Below, piece after piece: positions 5,464 through 5,528 of a stretch of DNA of 5,528 nucleotides. Position 1 is the stretch's first letter; each line of letters opens with the position of its first letter. The position numbers and the translations under genes were made by a program. The DNA is from a bacterium UBA3756. Lineage in GTDB: Bacteria > Bacteroidota > Bacteroidia > Bacteroidales > Bacteroidaceae. The notes beneath the pieces are model-generated. The model made no database searches and was not told where the DNA came from. It saw only the letters and a list, made by a program, of their open reading frames with translations. The stretch is from positions 6,286 through 11,813 of the forward strand of contig DFGG01000110.1 in the NCBI GenBank assembly GCA_002371695.1. Reading direction: 5' to 3'.

Positions 5464-5528
5464 CTACCACAGGTAGTCCTCGATGTAGTCGTTGAACTGG
5501 AGCTCCTGCTCCCAGCCGTTGGCGCGGG
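5464..5528 (-). CDS. C-terminal fragment of an unidentified protein
   Basis: An open frame enters from the right edge and stops at TAG (5466-5464), giving 20 visible codons that end in GWEQELQFNDYIEDYLW. The tail is acidic and aromatic. I do not recognise the family. Codon use is GC-rich at third positions (for example GAG, CAG, CTC, AAC, GAC, TAC, ATC), like the other native-looking genes. The terminator hairpin 8 bases after the stop also supports a real gene end here. Confidence 0.6.
   Translation of the reverse strand, partial: RANGWEQELQFNDYIEDYLW

Noticed and set aside
1..5528. CRISPR array, insertion sequence ends, tRNA or rRNA genes
   Set aside because: No repeat-spacer periodicity, transposase-like protein, paired terminal repeats or tRNA-like cloverleaf was found on either strand. 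The gaps between genes are short and explained by promoters, terminators and the leader.

Overview
The window looks like chromosomal DNA from a Bacteroidales bacterium, most likely Prevotella or a close relative. Three things point there. All four promoter candidates fit the Bacteroidetes consensus (TTG or TTTG, about 20 bases, then TAnnTTTG). Most starts lack a Shine-Dalgarno sequence. The proteins look like Bacteroidales members of their families. The genus is an inference from pattern, not from a search.

Layout, left to right. Positions 1-54 hold the first 18 codons of a minus-strand gene, tentatively a CorA-like magnesium transporter. Its predicted leader RNA (about 55-220) carries an 11-codon upstream ORF, a stem-loop and a 9-base element complementary to the gene's own Shine-Dalgarno region. 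Its promoter (226-256) is embedded in the terminator hairpin (239-273) of the preceding gene. Next is a two-gene minus-strand operon, transcribed from a promoter at 2782-2815: an LPG-synthase-TM/flippase-like membrane protein (1732-2745, TTG start) followed by pepD (282-1739), overlapping by 8 bases. A divergent intergenic region (2746-2884) separates this operon from rsmA/ksgA (2885-3694, plus strand), whose promoter sits so close to the ATG that the mRNA is probably leaderless. Convergent to rsmA is a 538-residue AAA-ATPase-like/PD-(D/E)XK protein (3762-5378, minus) with lower GC than its neighbours. Its promoter again overlaps the terminator hairpin of the gene before it, whose last 20 codons occupy the right edge (5464-5528).

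The complete genes are mostly housekeeping: dipeptide hydrolysis, 16S rRNA maturation and a membrane lipid or glycan transport-type protein. The ATPase/nuclease-fold gene is accessory and has no established function. The most interesting part is the left-edge leader. An acidic, proline-containing leader peptide, a hairpin and an anti-Shine-Dalgarno element upstream of a possible Mg2+ transporter together resemble a translation-dependent Mg2+ switch. The sequence elements are visible; the mechanism is a hypothesis.
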